DNA of 64,000 nucleotides, taken from the NCBI RefSeq assembly GCF_902498845.1, contig NZ_CABVLM010000011.1, positions 1-64,000 on the forward strand. Direction: 5' to 3'. Source of the stretch: Pseudoalteromonas rhizosphaerae. Its GTDB lineage: Bacteria; Pseudomonadota; Gammaproteobacteria; Enterobacterales; Alteromonadaceae. Numbering within the stretch: the stretch's first letter is position 1; every line of letters starts with the position of its first letter. Below are positions 47,778 through 57,938 of this stretch, piece after piece. The translations under genes were made by a program, and so were the position numbers. The notes beneath the pieces were generated by a model. It ran no database searches. It was not told the DNA's origin and worked only from the letters and a program-made list of their open reading frames with translations.

Positions 47778-48749
47778 TTAAATTGGCCTTAATAAACACA
47801 ATGCAAAATAACCCTGCTCGTCTTGCCACGTTTGCTCTAAACGTAATCCAGCTTGGGCGCTAAGTTGAGTAAATGCCTGTAGTGCGTATTTATGGGAGTT
47901 TTCTGTATGGATGCTCTCACCTTGAGAAAAGCTAAATGATTCGCCATTGACGGTGACTGTTTGATCACAGTGACTGATCAAATGCATTTCAATACGGCTT
48001 AGCTTTTCATTAAACCGTGATTGGTGATTAAACTGGCTAAGATCAAAATCAGCATTTAACTCAGCATTAATACGCTGGAGCAGATTTTTATTAAATGCCG
48101 CAGTGACGCCTTGTTTATCGTCATAAGCATCAAGTAATACTTGACGGTCTTTGAGTAAATCAATGCCAATCAATACATAACCGTTAATACCACATAACCG
48201 ATGGAAATTTTTCATGATCTCAATGGCTTTTAGTGGTGAAAAATTGCCTATTGTTGAGCCTGGAAAATACACGAGATTCGTTTGGCTATCCAATTGTGTT
48301 TCACGGCTTAACTGCTTTACCATTTGGCTATGAGTAAAATCCCCCAACAACGGCGAAATAGCTAACTCAGGAAATAATGGAGATAAATGGGCCAGTGAGT
48401 AATTAAGCATTTCATTAGAGATCTCAAATGGCACAAAACTTTTCACATTCACTAAGTGCGCTAACAAATAAGCAATTTTTTTACCCGAGCCACAGCCCGG
48501 CTCTATGATTGATAAGTTATCAGGAAGCAACTTGGCAATTGCTTGGCTGTGCTTGGTTAAAATGCTCAGCTCTGTGCGTGTCACGTAGTACTCATCAAGC
48601 TCAGTGATCTGCTCAAACAAAGCGGCCCCGTTATCATCATAAAAATATTTACAGGGTAGATTCTTTTGTTGCTGTGACAGTCCCGCAATAACATCGTTTA
48701 AAAAGCGGTTATCAATGTCGATTGTCGTTAATGTTGTTATTTGGCTCAT
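47778..48749 (-). CDS. egtD: L-histidine N-alpha-methyltransferase EgtD
   Basis: The 323-residue SAM-dependent enzyme trimethylates histidine to hercynine. The family N-terminus PCKYFYDDNGAALFEQITEL, the SAM motif EPGCGSGKKIAYLL and VYFPGSTIGNFS are clear. I take the ATG at 48749, two bases after the egtB stop, because AAGGA lies just upstream within egtB. An in-frame TTG two codons earlier is less likely. With EgtB it starts ergothioneine synthesis. Confidence 0.93.
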   Translation of the reverse strand: MSQITTLTTIDIDNRFLNDVIAGLSQQQKNLPCKYFYDDNGAALFEQITELDEYYVTRTELSILTKHSQAIAKLLPDNLSIIEPGCGSGKKIAYLLAHLVNVKSFVPFEISNEMLNYSLAHLSPLFPELAISPLLGDFTHSQMVKQLSRETQLDSQTNLVYFPGSTIGNFSPLKAIEIMKNFHRLCGINGYVLIGIDLLKDRQVLLDAYDDKQGVTAAFNKNLLQRINAELNADFDLSQFNHQSRFNEKLSRIEMHLISHCDQTVTVNGESFSFSQGESIHTENSHKYALQAFTQLSAQAGLRLEQTWQDEQGYFALCLLRPI

Positions 48750-48751
48750 GC

Positions 48752-49981
48752 TCAATCCTTAGCGAGTCTAATACCACTGCGCATCCACGCTTGGTGTGGA
48801 TAATAGAAATTGCGATAAGTTAGTCTTAAATGATTTTGTGGGGTAAGTTTACAGCCACCGCGCAGTACCATTTGGTTCGCCATAAATTTACCATTGTATT
48901 CCCCTGCCACGCCTGCTATTGGCTTAAAGCCTGGATACGGTAAATAGGCACTGTTTGTCCACTGCCAACAGTTGTCTGTCAGCTGGATGATAGTTTGCGC
49001 CGCATTACTGTTAGCCACGCTTTCCCATTCAAATTCGGTTGGGAGGCGCGCTTGTGAGTAATGTGCAAAAGCGTTTGCTTCGTAAAAGGTAACATGGCTT
49101 AGCGGCTCATTTAGCGCCAAAGGCTGTAAGCCAGCTAATGTAAATTCAAACCACTCATTATTTACTTTATGCCAATAGAGTGGCGCAGTTTGCCGAGCAT
49201 TATTTATCTGCGCCCAACCGTCACTGAGCCAATGCTCTGGGTTTTGGTAACCACCATCTTGTATAAACGCTAAATACTCACCATTGGTAGTTAGCCGGTT
49301 AGCAAATTTAAATGGCTGAATAAGCACTTGATGAGTTGGCCGTTCATTGTCGTAGCTAAACGTTTGCTCAGTTGCACCAATATGTGCAGTATGCTTTGAG
49401 AATGCCACAAAGCTAAGAGGACTGGCTTGCGTAACAGGATTTTCTATACGGTTGTTGTTAGTGTCACAATAAGCAGGAAACAACGGATTAACTGAAAAGT
49501 TATATTGAATGTCCATCAGCATTAGTTCTTGGTGCTGTTGTTCATGGTTAAGTCCTAATTCAATAACTTGCTTTATTGACTCGCTACACGGTGCACTCAG
49601 TAATCCAATCACCGCCCGGTCTACATATTCTCTATAGGTAATCACGTCATCTAAACTAGGCCGCGATAAACTCCCTCTGCAGGCACGCTTAAATTGTTCA
49701 CCTATACCGTTATAATATGAGTTAAATAAAGTTTTAAAGTTAGGATTAAATACTGTGTAGTGAGAGCTATGTGCAATTAGCAAAAAAGTTTCAAAGAACC
49801 ACGTTGTGTGCGCAAGGTGCCATTTACTAGGGCTTACATCTGCCATAGCTTGTAATTGGCAGTCTTCTGCTGATAACGAGTTTATTAACGTCACGCTTTG
49901 GCGTCGAACACGCTGGTAATGATGGACTAATTGATGCTCATCAGCCGTGTTTTTAGTGTTCTCTTTGCCATGGTTACTCAT
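48752..49981 (-). CDS. egtB: EgtB-type hercynine sulfoxide synthase
   Basis: The 409-residue iron enzyme joins hercynine to a thiol with O2. The N-terminal DinB-like domain has the iron ligands in KWHLAHTTWFFE and GLNHEQQHQELMLMD, and the C-terminal formylglycine-generating-like domain ends QMVLRGGCKLTPQ and RSGIRLAKD. Whether gamma-glutamylcysteine or cysteine is the sulfur donor cannot be told here. No egtA, egtC or egtE lies beside it, so a two-gene route with an unlinked or generic lyase is likely. Confidence 0.92.
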   Translation of the reverse strand: MSNHGKENTKNTADEHQLVHHYQRVRRQSVTLINSLSAEDCQLQAMADVSPSKWHLAHTTWFFETFLLIAHSSHYTVFNPNFKTLFNSYYNGIGEQFKRACRGSLSRPSLDDVITYREYVDRAVIGLLSAPCSESIKQVIELGLNHEQQHQELMLMDIQYNFSVNPLFPAYCDTNNNRIENPVTQASPLSFVAFSKHTAHIGATEQTFSYDNERPTHQVLIQPFKFANRLTTNGEYLAFIQDGGYQNPEHWLSDGWAQINNARQTAPLYWHKVNNEWFEFTLAGLQPLALNEPLSHVTFYEANAFAHYSQARLPTEFEWESVANSNAAQTIIQLTDNCWQWTNSAYLPYPGFKPIAGVAGEYNGKFMANQMVLRGGCKLTPQNHLRLTYRNFYYPHQAWMRSGIRLAKD

Positions 49982-50487
49982 AGTAATGACTAAATTCCTT
50001 ATCGCTACTGTTCAATGATATACCTCACCTAATGTTAAATCATATTCATATTACGCTTTCATTACTGCGACTATAAAACGTCAATCTCGTGCAACTGCCT
50101 TTTACAACTACAAAAAATAATAGCTCAATTAACCACAAAAAACAGCCGCGATTACTTTAACAATCAAACTAATTTTTGACCTTTTGCGAATTATGTACTT
50201 TTATATAAAAACATAAAAATGGTTACAATGGCCATATAAGCCGCTATTTAACAACAAAATCATTTACATTTGGTATTTAACTCATACACTAGTAGCTGTA
50301 TGATCATCTTTTAAATTAGTTAGTCTTCAAATAAATTAAAGTATCAATTATTACCTAACCTGAACTTTGCTTTAAAAATTTACTAACATAGTGATTTATT
50401 ATCCGAAGCTTCAAGTTACTTAGACTAATTAAATTAGGTATGTTGCTGGTAACAAGCAGCTTGTTAGGACAACAAAAGAGGTATTGC
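49982..50487. other. AT-rich divergent region between egtB and the BCCT gene
   Basis: About 500 bases without a credible gene. It must carry the egt and transporter promoters. Several A/T tracts are visible, but I see no defined operator, riboswitch or repeat. Confidence 0.55.
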
Positions 50488-52068
50488 ATGAGCGAAAATC
50501 ATGACAAATATAGTATCGACAATACGGATTACACCGTAGGTCAGGATAACGTGCAAAAATGGGGATTTGATATACACAACCCTGTTTTTGGCATCAGCGC
50601 GGGCCTGATTGTCATCTTTTTAATCGCCATTCTCGCTACCGATCCACAAACTGCAAAAGCAGCACTTGATGGTGTGAAACTCGATATAATTAATAATTTT
50701 GATGCCTTGTTTATGTGGGCTGCAAACTTCTTCGTTATTTTTTGTTTAGCACTGATTATTTCTCCTTACGGAAAGATCCGTTTAGGAGGCAGTGATGCTA
50801 AGCCTTCATATACTCGTGTTTCATGGCTCGCTATGTTATTCGCCGCAGGCATGGGTATTGGCTTAATGTTTTGGGGGGTAGCTGAACCGGTTGCATATTT
50901 TACTGGTTGGTATGAAACACCACTGAATGTAACAGCCAACACCCCAGAAGCTGCAAAACTGGCAATGGGGGCAACTATGTTCCATTGGGGCCTGCACCCT
51001 TGGGCTATTTATGCTGTAGTTGGCTTATCACTATCATTCTTTACATATAACAAAGGTTTACCACTGTCTATCCGGTCAATTTTTTACCCTATATTGGGCG
51101 ATAAAGCATGGGGCTGGCCTGGTCATATCATTGATATTTTAGCAGTACTGGCAACTTTATTTGGCTTGGCAACATCATTGGGGTTAGGCGCTCAGCAAGC
51201 GTCTGCGGGGATAAACCACGTGTTTGGTCTCGAAGGTGGCATTGGCTCACAAATACTCGTTATTGTTGGCGTTACCCTACTGGCTATTATTTCCGTTGTG
51301 CGCGGCATTGATGGCGGTGTAAAACTCCTTAGTAATATCAACATGCTAATTGCTTTTGCCCTATTGGTATTTGTTTGCTTAGTTGGCTTTGCTGTTGCGA
51401 TGGGTAATATTCCTACCACCTTTATGGGTTATGTAGAAAATATCATTCCATTAAGTAATCCACATGGCCGTGAAGACGAAACATGGATGCATGGCTGGAC
51501 TGTATTTTACTGGGCTTGGTGGATTTCGTGGTCACCGTTTGTAGGCATGTTTATCGCTCGCGTATCACGCGGTCGTACTATTCGTGAATTTTTGATTGCG
51601 GTATTACTTATTCCAACATTGGTTACAGTATTATGGATGTCAATTTACGGCGGTATCGCAATTGATCAAGTAGTCAATGGTGTTGGCGCACTTGGCCTAA
51701 ATGGTTTAACCGATGTCCCGATGGCTATGTTTCAAATGCTAGATGAATTACCTATGTCTAAGATTTTGTCTGTAATTGCTGTGCTATTAGTTTTAGTGTT
51801 TTTTATCACTTCATCTGATTCAGGGTCATTAGTAATAGACTCTATCACTGCTGGCGGGAAAATTGATGCGCCAGTACCACAACGCATATTTTGGGCATCT
51901 ATTGAAGGTGCTATCGCAGCCGCGCTACTGTGGATTGGTGGTACACAAGCAATCGAAGCACTGCAAGCAGGTGCGGTCTCTACCGGCTTACCATTTACAA
52001 TCGTCTTGCTGTTTATGTGTTTAAGCCTTATTTTAGGTCTGAGAACTGAGCCGTTACCGGCTAAATAA
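50488..52068 (+). CDS. BCCT-family transporter
   Basis: The 526-residue protein has about 12 membrane segments and the family's tryptophan-rich motifs (GLMFWGVAEPVAYF, FYWAWWISWSPFVGMFIARV). Such carriers move betaine, choline, carnitine or related quaternary amines with Na+ or H+. I choose MSENHDKYS, with AAAGAGGT upstream, over a TTG 16 codons earlier. It is divergent from egtBD, whose products are trimethylammonium betaines; a link is speculative. A clear terminator follows. Confidence 0.93.
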   Translation: MSENHDKYSIDNTDYTVGQDNVQKWGFDIHNPVFGISAGLIVIFLIAILATDPQTAKAALDGVKLDIINNFDALFMWAANFFVIFCLALIISPYGKIRLGGSDAKPSYTRVSWLAMLFAAGMGIGLMFWGVAEPVAYFTGWYETPLNVTANTPEAAKLAMGATMFHWGLHPWAIYAVVGLSLSFFTYNKGLPLSIRSIFYPILGDKAWGWPGHIIDILAVLATLFGLATSLGLGAQQASAGINHVFGLEGGIGSQILVIVGVTLLAIISVVRGIDGGVKLLSNINMLIAFALLVFVCLVGFAVAMGNIPTTFMGYVENIIPLSNPHGREDETWMHGWTVFYWAWWISWSPFVGMFIARVSRGRTIREFLIAVLLIPTLVTVLWMSIYGGIAIDQVVNGVGALGLNGLTDVPMAMFQMLDELPMSKILSVIAVLLVLVFFITSSDSGSLVIDSITAGGKIDAPVPQRIFWASIEGAIAAALLWIGGTQAIEALQAGAVSTGLPFTIVLLFMCLSLILGLRTEPLPAK

Positions 52069-52086
52069 ACGCTATTTAAAACCACA

Positions 52087-52113
52087 AACGCCGCAAATTT
52101 GCGGCGTTTTTTT
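52087..52113 (+). terminator. BCCT gene terminator
   Basis: The hairpin AACGCCGCAAATTTGCGGCGTT is followed by T7, 18 bases after the transporter stop. Confidence 0.92.
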
Positions 52114-52151
52114 ATTTAAGCTTATTAGCCAAAGTTCAGGTTAAGAAATTT

Positions 52152-52862
52152 TTAACTCCATAACTGCGAGATCGGTGTATCTTCTCGGTAATGGTGACTC
52201 AATTGTGCTTGTAACAGTTCAGCCGTTGCTAAAGCGTCAGTTAAAGCGTTATGGTTTTTATACACAGGTAACGAATAGCGCTGGCGACAATCACCTAATC
52301 TAAGCGATCCTAACTTAGAATTAAATAACCAACCTAGCAAACCCTGCCTTGCTTTTAAGGCTTTTCGTTCAATTTCCATGGTATCAACCAAAGCAAAGTT
52401 GATCCCCTCGTTAAGCCTAAGTAACAGTGCAGTATTTAAGAAGTGCCGCTCAATCGCGCCATAGTGTACAACAACCACTTTACCACTGAGTGCTTGCAAT
52501 AATGGCTCAATAATATGATTAAAATCCGGGGCATCGTCAATTTCTGAATGCGTTATGCCATGTATTACAATGGATCCCTCGTTGAAATTACGCCTAGGGC
52601 GCACCACCCAATGGCGACTATCTTTGCAATATATACGCTGTAAATTAAAAGGAATTAAACCAACGCTGACAATATCATCACTAGTGCTATCTAAACCGGT
52701 TGTTTCAAAGTCCATTGCAACAAATGGCACATCTTTAATTGCTGCGAATTTATCGCTAAAAGCAGCTCCATAAAAACGTTTGATAGTGTCATTTTGAGCG
52801 CCGCTTAATAAATTTTTATAGCGTGTTGCCCAGTCAATCATTGCTTGCTTTTTGAAAGCCAT
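52152..52862 (-). CDS. DnaQ-like 3'-5' exonuclease
   Basis: The 236-residue protein has the DEDD exonuclease motifs: Exo I FVAMDFETTGLD, Exo II around VVVHYGAIERHFLNTAL and Exo III NHNALTDALATAELL. It is related to DNA polymerase III epsilon, but its N-terminal extension and its coupling to a CBS/nucleotidyltransferase gene set it apart. It starts three bases after that gene's stop, so the pair is probably co-translated. The substrate is unknown. Confidence 0.9.
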   Translation of the reverse strand: MAFKKQAMIDWATRYKNLLSGAQNDTIKRFYGAAFSDKFAAIKDVPFVAMDFETTGLDSTSDDIVSVGLIPFNLQRIYCKDSRHWVVRPRRNFNEGSIVIHGITHSEIDDAPDFNHIIEPLLQALSGKVVVVHYGAIERHFLNTALLLRLNEGINFALVDTMEIERKALKARQGLLGWLFNSKLGSLRLGDCRQRYSLPVYKNHNALTDALATAELLQAQLSHHYREDTPISQLWS

Positions 52863-52865
52863 AAA

Positions 52866-54761
52866 TTACTTTACCCCAGAGTTTGCTGAGTAACTAAATT
52901 TCAAATAGCTTTGTGCTTTTTCTAAAATTGCAAAAGCTTCTTTTAAGTTACGCTGCTCAAAAGGCGATAATAAATGAGGGTCTAAATCGTTGTCGGGTTC
53001 TTCCCCTTGTTCAATTTGCCATGCTTGGTGACGGATCCGCATCATGGCAATATATTCTAGCGCATCTCGCAAATCTTGTGCTTTGCCTTGCGGTAGGAGC
53101 TTGGCTTCAATAATATCTTCTAAGCGTTCGAACGAGTTTTGCTTACGTGATCCAACCGCCAATGCGTGAACACGAATAACATCTGAAAGCGGCGCTGTGC
53201 CTCTGCGCTTTAAATTCATAGAACGTTTATGCTGACCGTTGTGCTCCATAACAAAGCCTTTAAAAAACCCCAATGGTGGGGTTCTGTTGCGAGCATTTGC
53301 AGCCATATTAGCTAAAAATACGCGATTAACTTTGCTTTGTTTGGCAATAAATATTTTAAGCTCATCGGCCCATTTGGTTTTACCCCACACCCCGTCTAAA
53401 TCAAAAAATATGGAGCTATTTAGTAAGGCTTGCGGTTTAGGCAGCTCTATCCACTGAGCAAATTGCTCAAACCATTGTGCACGTGTTTTTCGCCATTTTT
53501 TAAATGACGCCATTATTTCGCCATCACAATAGGTATAACCGCATTGAGCTAAACCATCACAAACAAAATCGGCAATATTTTGAAAATACGTATCATGAAG
53601 TTCATCATCATAATCATCATCTAGAATGAGCGCGTTATCTTGATCAGTAACAATGAGTTGCTCATCCCGCGCCATTGAACCTAAAGCGATAAAACAGTAC
53701 GCAACCGGCGGCGGCCCATACTTTTCTTCAGCTAATACCAGTAACCTTTGTTTAAAAGTGCGGCCAATCACAGCCATTGCCGTGCCAATCATATGCGAGT
53801 TTGCATCTTCATTTACCATCCGTACAAACACATTCGGCAGCTGGCGTGCATAGTGTGTTAAATCTTCAATCGATTGCTGCGCAAGTATTCCACGTACTAA
53901 TAGCAAGCTGCTTTGTGATTCATAGCGTAAAATATCAGAAAGAGAAATAACCCCAATTGGACGGCGTTTTTGCACCACCGGTAAGTGATGTAAGTTATCA
54001 CGTAGCATTGCAAGTACAGCTTCGAAAACATAGGCATTGGCATCTAATAATACCAAGTTTGTAGACATTATCGTATGCGCGGGTGTGTCAAATGCAAGGC
54101 CATGGGCAATGACTTTGGTACGTAAATCTTTGTCTGTGATAATACCAACAACTTGACCATCATCTTCCTCTGGGTCGTCGTTAATAGGTTTAGTACTATC
54201 AGTCACTAAAACCGATGACACCGATTCATCAGTCATAAGCTGGGCAACTTGTTGCACCGTTGAATCAGTATTAACTGTCACCACATCACGGTGGATCAGC
54301 GATTTTACTTTTGCTGTGGTTAAATCATTACCATCGGCTTGTTCAACAATTGCCTGATGTAAACGAACATTACCATCCGTTTCAAAATAGTCAGCAAATG
54401 AATCAAATTCGTCGCAATAGCGGTTAAATAGTTCAACATTAATGCAATACACTAGCGTATCTTCAAGTGCTTTAGCTGGAAAGCGCACCTTGCGATTCAT
54501 CAGTAAACCCATCTGCCCAAATATACCGGCAGTGGTTAAACGATTATCCAGTTCCCCATTACGTCGATACATTTCAACAGAGCCGCTTCTGATCACATAA
54601 AGATCAGCAATATCTTGACCAAATAATAAAATATCGGTGTGCGCTCTAAAGTAAGCGACTTCAACTTGTTGCGCGAGCTCATTGATTGCTTTGCTCGGTA
54701 GACTGTCAAAAGGCGGGTGTTGTGCTAAAAACTGCGCGATTTCTACTTGTTCGGCTTGCAT
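52866..54761 (-). CDS. Cyclic-nucleotide-binding / CBS / DUF294 nucleotidyltransferase-like protein
   Basis: The 631-residue signalling protein has, in order, a cNMP-binding domain (about 10-125), paired CBS domains (about 150-285), a DUF294 nucleotidyltransferase-like domain (about 330-460, with ALGSMARDEQLIVTDQDNAL) and a substrate-binding C-terminal domain (to about 615). The GS and DxD-type residues of the transferase are kept. The layout resembles GlnD-like sensors that respond to adenylates and cyclic nucleotides. The target is unknown; the downstream exonuclease is its constant-looking partner here. Confidence 0.9.
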   Translation of the reverse strand: MQAEQVEIAQFLAQHPPFDSLPSKAINELAQQVEVAYFRAHTDILLFGQDIADLYVIRSGSVEMYRRNGELDNRLTTAGIFGQMGLLMNRKVRFPAKALEDTLVYCINVELFNRYCDEFDSFADYFETDGNVRLHQAIVEQADGNDLTTAKVKSLIHRDVVTVNTDSTVQQVAQLMTDESVSSVLVTDSTKPINDDPEEDDGQVVGIITDKDLRTKVIAHGLAFDTPAHTIMSTNLVLLDANAYVFEAVLAMLRDNLHHLPVVQKRRPIGVISLSDILRYESQSSLLLVRGILAQQSIEDLTHYARQLPNVFVRMVNEDANSHMIGTAMAVIGRTFKQRLLVLAEEKYGPPPVAYCFIALGSMARDEQLIVTDQDNALILDDDYDDELHDTYFQNIADFVCDGLAQCGYTYCDGEIMASFKKWRKTRAQWFEQFAQWIELPKPQALLNSSIFFDLDGVWGKTKWADELKIFIAKQSKVNRVFLANMAANARNRTPPLGFFKGFVMEHNGQHKRSMNLKRRGTAPLSDVIRVHALAVGSRKQNSFERLEDIIEAKLLPQGKAQDLRDALEYIAMMRIRHQAWQIEQGEEPDNDLDPHLLSPFEQRNLKEAFAILEKAQSYLKFSYSANSGVK

Positions 54762-54797
54762 AAAAAAAACCTGTTGGGGATAGCTTTCCCAAGTGTG

Positions 54798-54841
54798 AGC
54801 CTAATTAACTTATTTTTCAAAGATAAATAGTTAATTAGGCT
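54798..54841. terminator. Long hairpin between the RND and DUF294 genes
   Basis: AGCCTAATTAACT and AGTTAATTAGGCT form a perfect 13-bp stem around an 18-base loop. It lies just after the RND stop on the minus strand. There is no T-run, so it may be a weak terminator or an operator. Confidence 0.4.
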
Positions 54842-54855
54842 ATTTTAATTGTGAT

Positions 54856-57800
54856 TTACTCTACCTTATCAAGCTCCTGCGCAAGTTGCTTACTTTCATC
54901 ACCACGAGGTGAGGTAAAGCGTGCTAAGCCCAAGTAAATTACCGGTGTTAAGTACAGCGTAAATAGCACCGCTAAAGACAAGCCACCAAACACGACCCAG
55001 CCAATCGCATTACGTGCCTCAGCACCTGCCCCAGTTGATAATATCAGCGGCAGTGCACCTAGTAAGGTTGATATCAAGGTCATAGTAATTGGTCTTAAAC
55101 GTACTAATGCTGCTTGCTCTACAGCTTTACGAACTGTTAAACCTTGGTCGCGCAATTGGTCAGCAAATTCAACTAACAAAATCGCGTTTTTCGCGATTAA
55201 ACCAATTAACATCACCAAACCTATTTGCGAGTAAATATTTAACGAAGTACCAGTTAAATACAGCGCTAAAATTGCAGATGTAATACCAAACGGTACTGTT
55301 ACCATCACCACCACAGCACTATTAACATTTTCAAACTGTGCGGCTAATACTAAAAATACGATTAAAAATGCCAGTATGTAAGTGATAAATACTTCATTAG
55401 AAGTTTCTTCAAAGGTTAAAGCTTCACCTTTAAATGCCAAGCTAATGCCACTTGGTAGCGTTTGCTCTGAAATATCACGTAATTGCGATACTAGCTGTGC
55501 AATACTCATGTCCGCCGGCAGTTCCATATCAAGCTCGATAGCACGACGCTGTGCGTGGCGTTCAAGCTCGGCGGCAACACCTTCTTCTGTAATGGTTGCA
55601 ACGCTACTCAGTGGTACTAACTGACCGTTATTTGCACTGATATATAAATTAGCGAGATCACTGGGATCTTTAATGGTTTGATTTTGTGCTTGCAGAATAA
55701 TCGGTACCGATTGGTCACCAATATTTAAATCTGCAATATCATCGCCATTTATCGCAGCACGCAAGGTGATTGATATATCACTCAGTGACACTCCTAATTC
55801 CTCTGCACGACGTCTATCAATATTAACACGCAATTGCGGCTGTGATGGCTGATATGAAATACGCACGTTGTCAATCGACGGGATAGTCTGCTCAACCTGG
55901 GCAGCAAAATCTTGTGCGGCCTTATAAATCTGCAGGTAATCTTGCCCTAATAGTGCCAGCTCAATACCGCCACCTTGACCGCGTAAATTTAAACTATTTG
56001 ACCCAGACGGATAACCTGCCGCCCCAGGAATATTACCCAGCGGACCGCGAATTTTATTAATGATCTCTTGCTGTGAAAAATGACGCTCATCCCAGTGTTT
56101 TAAAGGCACAGTAATAAACACTATATTTGGATCCCACTGCCCTACAACAGTATAAATAGATTCAATTTCGCCGCTTTGCACATACGGCAGCAAAATATCT
56201 TCCATTTGCATTGCTTGACGGTCCATAAAATTCAAACCAACACCGTCAGGGCCCCGAGCAAAGATACGTATTTTTCCGCGATCTTCTGAAGGCAGTAATT
56301 CATTATCTAAATTGAGATACAAAGCACCCGAACCCGCAGCGACTAATATACTAGCTATAAACGTAAGCCACGCATGATCAAGCACCCAATGAATGGTTTT
56401 AGTATAAATATTAGCAAGCCAATGACCTATTTTAGCAAATGGGTGTTTACCACCTTGTTTGAGTTTTAGCTTTGAGGTGAGCGCTGGCACTAATGAAAGC
56501 GCTACAAAGCTTGAAATGATCACCGCTCCCGCAAGTACCCCACCAAACTCTCTAAATAATCGCCCTGCTGTTGAGGGTAAAAATGCGATAGGAACAAATA
56601 CCGCCGCTAACACCGCTGTCGTTGCGACAACAGCAAAAAACACTTCTCGCGTGCCAATTACCGCAGCAGCACGGCGGCCAAGGCCTAAACCGCGTTGACG
56701 TTGAATGTTTTCGCTGACCACAATCGCATCATCAACAATCAACCCCGTTGCTAACACTAATGCCAGCAAAGTAAGTATATTGATTGAAAAACCCAGTGCC
56801 CATATCAACGCTAATGAACCAACCAAGGCAACAGGAATTGCAAATGCAGGCACTAAAGTCGCGCGCCAAGAGCCGATAAATACCCATAATGTAATGATCA
56901 CCAGCAGCACAGTTAACACCAGTGAGTAAATCACCTCATCAACTGAGCTCCTGATAAATTGGGCATCATCGGAAGTTAAAGTAAATTTCAGCTCCGGAAA
57001 ACGCGTTTGCATTTTTGCTAATAAACTTAATACTTCGTCAGATATTTCAATGGTATTTGACTGTGCTTGACGTATAACTTCCATGCCAATCACTGGCTGG
57101 CCGTTTAAGCGCACCATAGAGCGAGGATCCGCAGGACCAAAATACACCGCCGCAATATCACCAATACGCGTACCATCACGAATAATAATATCGGCCACTT
57201 GCTCAGCGGTAATTGAGGTTGCATCTGCGCGCACTATAATTTGTTGATCCGTCGATTTCAAACTACCGGCAGGTACGTCAAATGGCGCTTGGCGCAGTAC
57301 TTGGGCTACATCAGGAACGGTTAAATTAAAACTGGTTAATTTAAGTGGATCAAGACGCACCCGTAAAACACGTTTTCGGTCACCATTTAAACGTACATCG
57401 GCCACACCTGGAATGGTTAAAAACTGCGGTGCTAAATCAACCTCAACCAGTTCAGTCAACGCTTCAAGGGCTATGGTATCGCTTGATACGGTTAGCGATA
57501 CCACCGCCTCAGCATCATTATCAGCCTTGATAATAGAAACGCGCTCAACTTCTTCTGGCAACTCCCGTTGTACACGTGCTACCGACTCACGGGTTTCATT
57601 CGCAGCATCATCAAGGTCAACACCAGCACGAAACTCAACAACAATCCGTGCATTGCCTTCTTCACTTTGTGCGCGAATGGTTTTTACACCACTTACGCGG
57701 GCTACCGCCCCTTCAAGTTTACTGGTTACTTCGGTATCAACAGTCTCTGGAGAGCCCCCAGGAAATGAAGCCGACACCGTGATCCTTGGCGTATCAACAT

Positions 57801-57936
57801 CAGGCAGTTCACGAACTTCAACCCCAGCAATGGCTGCAATACCCGCAATAATGATCAGTAAATTAAGTACTACAATAAGCACTGGGCGGCGAATGGCCAT
57901 TGAAGGGAGATCTTGCATCATAGGTTGTTGTTTCAT
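54856..57936 (-). CDS. RND efflux pump, inner-membrane permease
   Basis: The 1026-residue proton-driven exporter has the AcrB-type layout: an N-terminal membrane segment, a periplasmic loop, membrane segments around 330-470, a second loop, and a C-terminal block around 850-1000. Charged relay residues are visible in ATGLIVDDAIVVSENIQ. It acts with the adaptor encoded two bases upstream. No outer-membrane channel gene is linked, so a TolC-like protein elsewhere is presumed. Its sequence type (VexD/MexK-like, with GAEARNAIGWVVFGGL) suggests a drug or detergent exporter, but substrates are not predictable. Confidence 0.95.
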   Translation of the reverse strand: MKQQPMMQDLPSMAIRRPVLIVVLNLLIIIAGIAAIAGVEVRELPDVDTPRITVSASFPGGSPETVDTEVTSKLEGAVARVSGVKTIRAQSEEGNARIVVEFRAGVDLDDAANETRESVARVQRELPEEVERVSIIKADNDAEAVVSLTVSSDTIALEALTELVEVDLAPQFLTIPGVADVRLNGDRKRVLRVRLDPLKLTSFNLTVPDVAQVLRQAPFDVPAGSLKSTDQQIIVRADATSITAEQVADIIIRDGTRIGDIAAVYFGPADPRSMVRLNGQPVIGMEVIRQAQSNTIEISDEVLSLLAKMQTRFPELKFTLTSDDAQFIRSSVDEVIYSLVLTVLLVIITLWVFIGSWRATLVPAFAIPVALVGSLALIWALGFSINILTLLALVLATGLIVDDAIVVSENIQRQRGLGLGRRAAAVIGTREVFFAVVATTAVLAAVFVPIAFLPSTAGRLFREFGGVLAGAVIISSFVALSLVPALTSKLKLKQGGKHPFAKIGHWLANIYTKTIHWVLDHAWLTFIASILVAAGSGALYLNLDNELLPSEDRGKIRIFARGPDGVGLNFMDRQAMQMEDILLPYVQSGEIESIYTVVGQWDPNIVFITVPLKHWDERHFSQQEIINKIRGPLGNIPGAAGYPSGSNSLNLRGQGGGIELALLGQDYLQIYKAAQDFAAQVEQTIPSIDNVRISYQPSQPQLRVNIDRRRAEELGVSLSDISITLRAAINGDDIADLNIGDQSVPIILQAQNQTIKDPSDLANLYISANNGQLVPLSSVATITEEGVAAELERHAQRRAIELDMELPADMSIAQLVSQLRDISEQTLPSGISLAFKGEALTFEETSNEVFITYILAFLIVFLVLAAQFENVNSAVVVMVTVPFGITSAILALYLTGTSLNIYSQIGLVMLIGLIAKNAILLVEFADQLRDQGLTVRKAVEQAALVRLRPITMTLISTLLGALPLILSTGAGAEARNAIGWVVFGGLSLAVLFTLYLTPVIYLGLARFTSPRGDESKQLAQELDKVE

Positions 57937-57938
57937 AC

